From Pempheris klunzingeri (taxonomy: Eukaryota > Chordata > Actinopteri > Acropomatiformes > Pempheridae), in NCBI RefSeq assembly GCF_042242105.1, contig NC_092014.1:3639874-3703873 (forward strand): DNA of 64,000 nt, written 5' to 3'. Below the pieces are notes generated by a model. It did no database searches. It worked only from the letters and a program-made list of their open reading frames with translations, and was not told the origin of the DNA. A program made the position numbers and the translations under genes. Below, one piece after another: positions 60,325 to 64,000 of the stretch. Each line of letters begins with the position of its first letter. The first letter of the stretch is position 1.

Positions 60325-61803
60325 CTTGTATTTGTATACTCACTAAGGGAGGTTGTTTTTTATTCTAGACAGATAAGGAAAAATTCTCCAACCTGCAAAC
60401 ATTTTATTGCTCCTGAAGACTTTTCAGTCTCGTTGATATGGAGACGGCCTGGCCACTGGTTTATTACTACAAGTCCCAGAATTCTGTGGGCAGCAAACAC
60501 TCGGCGAGCAGCTACTTTGTCAGCAATAGGGCAGAAGAGAAACTGATGCATGTGTTTACAGAGCAGTCAAACAAACTCCTGGTTTTGATAAAGGAGTCAG
60601 TGAATAGTTTTTATACTTTTTAAATCACGCCATGAGCTCCCATGACAGCAGGGCTCCGTTAGGTTTAGTGACCTGTAGTTGTGAGTGTGGAGCCTTTCTC
60701 CTGTGACTTTGTGACATTTCCTTCTTCTTTCTTTAGTCCCTGCGGTGCTTTTAACTGAATCTCTGTCAAAAAAAAAAGACATGACCGTTGGGATGTTTTG
60801 TAGATGCATTTTTGTTGGGTGATCCTTTCCAGCAATAACCGCAGTTATGTTTATTAGTTTTTCCCTCTGACTCCTTCACAGTAAAAGCACCCTTTGATTT
60901 CACCAGGTGGACAGTTTCAGTGTTAACCAGCAGCAGCTGGTAAACCGTGAAGCTGATATTAATGACAATCACATTAGCATGAGAGCTACCACATGGGCAG
61001 CACATTTATACCTACAGTCATTGGCTATAGCTGAAAAATGCTAAATGTAAAACGAGGTTTGGTTTCATGAGAATCTGAAGGAATTTGAAGAGTTTTGTCT
61101 CCGACACATGCCAGTACGTATGTAACACTGACCTGGGGACACGAGGCTAAGATGAATGAACTGGAAGCAGCTCAGACCGCTCCAGTTTTCACTGGGATTG
61201 TTTAATTTTTCCACAAACGAAGGCAGAATAATTAGATTTGATCAAAAATAATCTATATGTTATGACTTGTTTCTGTTTGGGAGATTAAATTACCACAGTG
61301 TCAGGAGACTTTTCCCAAACTTTGTATTAATAATGGACCACTCAATCAAAAAGCTCTTGCACACGGTTAAGATTTTAACATTTTTGTGCAAAAACTTAAT
61401 CGAGAGAACATGTTTTTTTTAATTTTGTTAGATTTGCAGCTGGGAAGAGGAAGTACGCAAAACTAAAGAGCTCTCCTTTATTTATACTTGTCCTCACAGA
61501 TTGTTGTTTTATGTTAGTGGATACTGAAGATGTTGGTGATGTAGTTGTTCTATGAATCGGAGCAGTACCAGCAGATGAATGTTCCTCCTCAAGCTCCGTC
61601 TTTCTCAGATATTTATTTCACATCCCAAAAACAATAATGTGTGTGTCTCTGCAGGCTCTTCGTATCATCCTCCACAGTTTGGACCAGAGGGCGGGGGTGT
61701 ACCAGCGATACATCCAGCCCCTGCTGTCCGTCAGTGTCGACTTCTACATCAGGGTCTTTGTACGAGTCTTCACAGGACAGGCCACAGTCAAAAACTCAGC
61801 CAG

Positions 61804-61848
<45 letters not shown>

Positions 61849-63368
61849 CTTACTGTACTGTCTTCTAACAAAGGCTGATGTATGCTGAAAGTTGAATGAA
61901 CTGAAACTGGGTCACTGCAGCAACAAGTACTAAAAATAATAGCAGCAGCTGCAGAACATGGGCAGATAAAGAGGATGAGAAAAGAAAAGTCTTAGAAATG
62001 TGGTAGCGTTTGAAAATGCAGCGTTGATTCTGGGGGAATTTAGGCGAGTCGATTTTTGAGAATAAGCCAAAAGAATATTGTAATTACAGCTTATAAACGG
62101 GATATAATGTTGACACGGCCACATCCACAATACAGCAAATACATTTAGCAGCACACACATGGAAATGATTGTTTCTGACAAAAAGTGGTTAAACACAGTA
62201 TTTAAATTTTACATTCTGCTTTTTGCTCTCTGCTCCATGCTGCAGTAAACAGGCTCTGGTCTACAACTGTGTCGGCTGCGGGTCTTATCACTTACAGAGA
62301 ATGGGCAGGAGGACAAGCAATGGCAAACAGTAAGAGTCCACACTGTCATCTGAGTCCTTCTGTGTCTGTTATGGGAACTGAAAATGAAAGATGAAGAGGT
62401 GGCAGCCGGCAAACCCGCCTACAGTAGATTCTGCATAAAAAAAAAAAGAAAGTTTCACACTCTTCGCCTTTTTGGCGGATGATTTGAGACATCAGATCTA
62501 AAATGTCAGATTTGCTGTCAGTTTCTGCGGATCCCAAACTGTGCATCTCTTTCTTGAACTTCTGTTTCGCGCCACCAGCCGGTCTGTCGACTCTGTCTTG
62601 TTAATAAAGTTGTGACAGCTGAGCGCGGTTGTGTATTAAGATGATTCTGCTGTGATTTCAGTATGAAGTACTCTTCTGCCACCGGGCCCCCAGTAGGACC
62701 GGAGTGTGAACACTGTGGACAGAGACATCAGGTGGGACACACACACACAATAACAACTTGTTGGTATGTTCTGTATTCATAATTATACATAAGGAACTTT
62801 ATATTTGTATTTTTTGGTGATTTCAGTGGTTTTATTTTGTTTGATGCAGCTTTTTAGTTTTGAACATCTTATGTCAGTCATGCTGGTGATCACGATGCTC
62901 TTTATTGGGATTCAAAACACCAGCTGAAGCCTGTGTCTTTTCCTCCTGTAGCTGGGGGGTCCTATGTGGGCAGAGCCCATCCACAACTTGCCGTTTGTCC
63001 AGAAGGTTTTGTCTGCTGTGTCGGGGAACCCGTCCCGGTTTGGGACATCCAAGCGTATTGAGGGCATGCTCAGCATGGTGACGGAGGTATTCATTTTCCT
63101 TGTTATGTGCACTCACATGAAGGGGCTTGTTGTGTGGTATTGTTGCATCAGATAACTTGACATTGTGTGAAATACACATTTATTTATTTATTTATTTCTA
63201 AGTCTGATAAGTTTTTCTGACTCCTGCTGCCACTTCCTGCTAAACTAACACATTACCTCCTCTGATATGCTGCTTGTTTCAGGAGTTGGAAGATGTGCCT
63301 CTTTATTACACTGTGGACAGTCTGAGCAGCACGATACACTGCAATACCCCGCCCCTGCTCCAGTTTAG
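55425..63368 (+). CDS. trmt1: tRNA (guanine(26)-N(2))-dimethyltransferase, partial
   Basis: Trm1-family SAM-dependent enzyme that makes m2,2G at tRNA position 26 in nuclear/cytosolic and mitochondrial tRNAs. Coding exons: 55425-55807 (exon from 55381), 57000-57177, 58227-58414, 58885-59000, 59958-60070, 61655-61803, 62246-62329, 62662-62731, 62952-63086, 63283-63368. They give 500 complete residues with consistent phases, and the gene continues beyond the window. The first 45 residues ([13 protein letters not shown], Arg-rich, no acidic residue) look like a mitochondrial presequence. Met46 (55560) could start the other form. Family blocks follow in order: [20 protein letters not shown], the SAM-binding [18 protein letters not shown], the catalytic [48 protein letters not shown], and two CxxC pairs ([13 protein letters not shown]) that may bind zinc. 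[10 protein letters not shown] and [16 protein letters not shown] also match. The C-terminal catalytic remainder and the CCCH zinc finger known from mammals are outside the window. Confidence 0.95.
56130..56520. repeat. Possible interspersed repeat in a trmt1 intron
   Basis: The stretch with GTGCTAACATCAGCAAACAT, GCCACAAGCCACGAGC and AACTGGACAAAAATGACATC recalls a common percomorph repeat. No second copy is present in the window and no terminal repeats are visible, so class and limits are unknown. Confidence 0.3.
57470..57612 (+). mobile_element. Degraded tRNA-derived SINE
   Basis: It contains a B-box-like GGTTTGAGTCC (57516-57526) and ends with TTCGGATAAGGGCCTCCATC and AAATGAC, close to the TTTGGATAAAAGCGTCTGC(T)AAATGAC tail shared by many fish SINEs. 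The A box is weak. It lies in the trmt1 intron before the exon at 58227. Confidence 0.55.
58415..58884 (+). other. trmt1: Pyrimidine-rich trmt1 intron
   Basis: After the GTGTGA donor, most of this short intron on the plus strand is C/T-rich, especially 58490-58860. No repeat unit is evident. It splits an AG|T Ser codon. Confidence 0.7.
59028..59068 (-). mobile_element. Short retroelement tail remnant
   Basis: CCAATCAAGTTTATTTATGA followed by AGCACATTT resembles the (AATC)nAAG(T)TTTATTTATAAAGCACATTT end of a common fish element. Only about 40 bases remain. Confidence 0.35.
59872..59955. repeat. (CTCTCTGT)n compound repeat serving as a polypyrimidine tract
   Basis: About 84 bases of CT with regular GT interruptions end two bases before the terminal AG (59956-59957) of the trmt1 intron, so the simple repeat is the polypyrimidine tract of that acceptor. 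Confidence 0.9.
60087..60116. repeat. (CA)n just inside a trmt1 intron
   Basis: About 15 CA units starting 16 bases after the GTGAGG donor at 60071. Confidence 0.9.
61805..61845. repeat. (AC)n overlapping a trmt1 donor region
   Basis: The donor itself reads GTACACACAC, and the repeat continues to 61845. Polymorphism here would change the sequence directly after the splice site. Confidence 0.9.
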
Positions 63369-64000
63369 GTAAACACACACACACACAGCTGTGATACACA
63401 TGTTATTAGTGTTTGTAAAATCCTATAGAAAAATGGTCGTGCCATTGGTTACATTAAACAGAACTAATAAGAACCACATTGACCAGATTTCTTCCGCCCT
63501 CATACAGGTTTTGTAGTCGGTCCAAAACCAGACTGTGAATGAATGAATGAATTAAAGGAGTCCAGGCGCCAGGCTAGCCTAGATTATACAGCCTAGTTTA
63601 TATACATTTAAACCTGCTCTCATCCACACTATTATTGTATCGGATGACTATTTGTAATGTAAAAGGTGTTGGTGGTGACAAACCCACAGAGACTTACTGC
63701 ACAGTCCATCTTAGTTCTGTGTTCTGGTTCTTCCTGTGCCAAACATCAGGAAATAATTCTGTTTCTTCCATCAAGTGGTCAAAAAGACAGAACGAATGCA
63801 GCCTTAAACTTGTCCAGCTTCTAAACTAGCCTGACTTCATTCTTCTTCTTCTTTTTTTTTTACAGCTTTTGTTAACAGAAAAACAACTTCACTTTTTTTT
63901 CTTCCCCTCGGAGCAGCACTGACTCGACTTTGAGAAACATTTCTTTATTATTCTGCTGGTGTGCATATAGCTTTCAGAAGGCAGACGTTCCTCCTCTACA
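63369..64000 (+). other. trmt1: trmt1 intron running off the window
   Basis: It begins GTAAACACACAC. No sequence matching the next expected TRMT1 segment (SALLHADF-like in human) is found before the end, so the next exon lies beyond 64000. A short (GAAT)n run is at 63536-63551. The TTTTTTTACAG at 63855-63865 is followed by a frame with an early stop and is not an exon. Confidence 0.7.

Noticed and set aside
63087..63096. GTATTCATTT donor in trmt1 as U12-type
   Set aside because: It differs from GTATCCTTT at key positions and no U12 branch site precedes the acceptor at 63281-63282.
63855..63900. TTTTTTTACAG as the acceptor of the next trmt1 exon
   Set aside because: The sequence after it does not match the expected TRMT1 segment and stops early in the required phase.

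Overview
This window is vertebrate genomic DNA, almost certainly from a teleost fish and probably a percomorph. Four protein-coding genes with ordinary GT-AG introns can be read exon by exon. Intergenic and intronic DNA is full of (CA)n/(TG)n microsatellites and fish-type retroelement tails. Gene order and orientation, ier2(-) stx10(+) nacc1(-) trmt1(+), is the mirror image of human 19p13.2 as I recall it (TRMT1-, NACC1+, STX10-, IER2+), so this is a conserved block. No bacterial operon, CRISPR array, rRNA or tRNA gene was seen.

Layout. ier2, a single-exon immediate early gene, occupies 1483-2040 (-). Its proximal promoter is at about 2050-2250, and a distal cluster with two perfect CArG boxes lies at 3245-3490. 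From 3.5 to 10.4 kb the DNA is gene-free and holds a 704-bp Tc1/mariner-type MITE (8757-9460) and a duplicated segment (9533-10101). stx10 (10459-19035, +) has nine coding exons and 247 residues. Its intron 3 carries both hallmarks of a U12-type intron and contains a second copy of the duplicated segment. stx10 and nacc1 converge at about 22-24 kb.

nacc1 (coding 36441-43313, -) has seven coding exons and 598 residues: a BTB domain, a low-complexity middle and a BEN domain. The nearest strong minus-strand polyadenylation signal found is 12 kb past the stop codon, so its 3' untranslated region may be very long and packed with CA repeats. Its 5' noncoding exon(s) should lie in the CpG-rich region at about 49.3-51.1 kb. 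trmt1 (+) begins in a CpG-rich promoter at about 53.5-53.7 kb. Ten coding exons run from 55425 to 63368, and the gene leaves the window before its C-terminal part.

The proteins act separately: an immediate early nuclear factor (IER2), a Golgi/endosome Qc-SNARE (STX10), a BTB-BEN transcriptional regulator (NACC1) and the tRNA G26 dimethyltransferase (TRMT1). They are linked by ancient synteny, not by a pathway.

I found no previously undescribed biological system. The observations most worth following are the U12-type intron in stx10, the two-copy duplicated segment with rearranged ends, the paired CArG/CRE cluster upstream of ier2, dinucleotide repeats placed at splice sites of stx10 and trmt1, and the possible 12-kb nacc1 3' region with CA and TG tracts that could pair.
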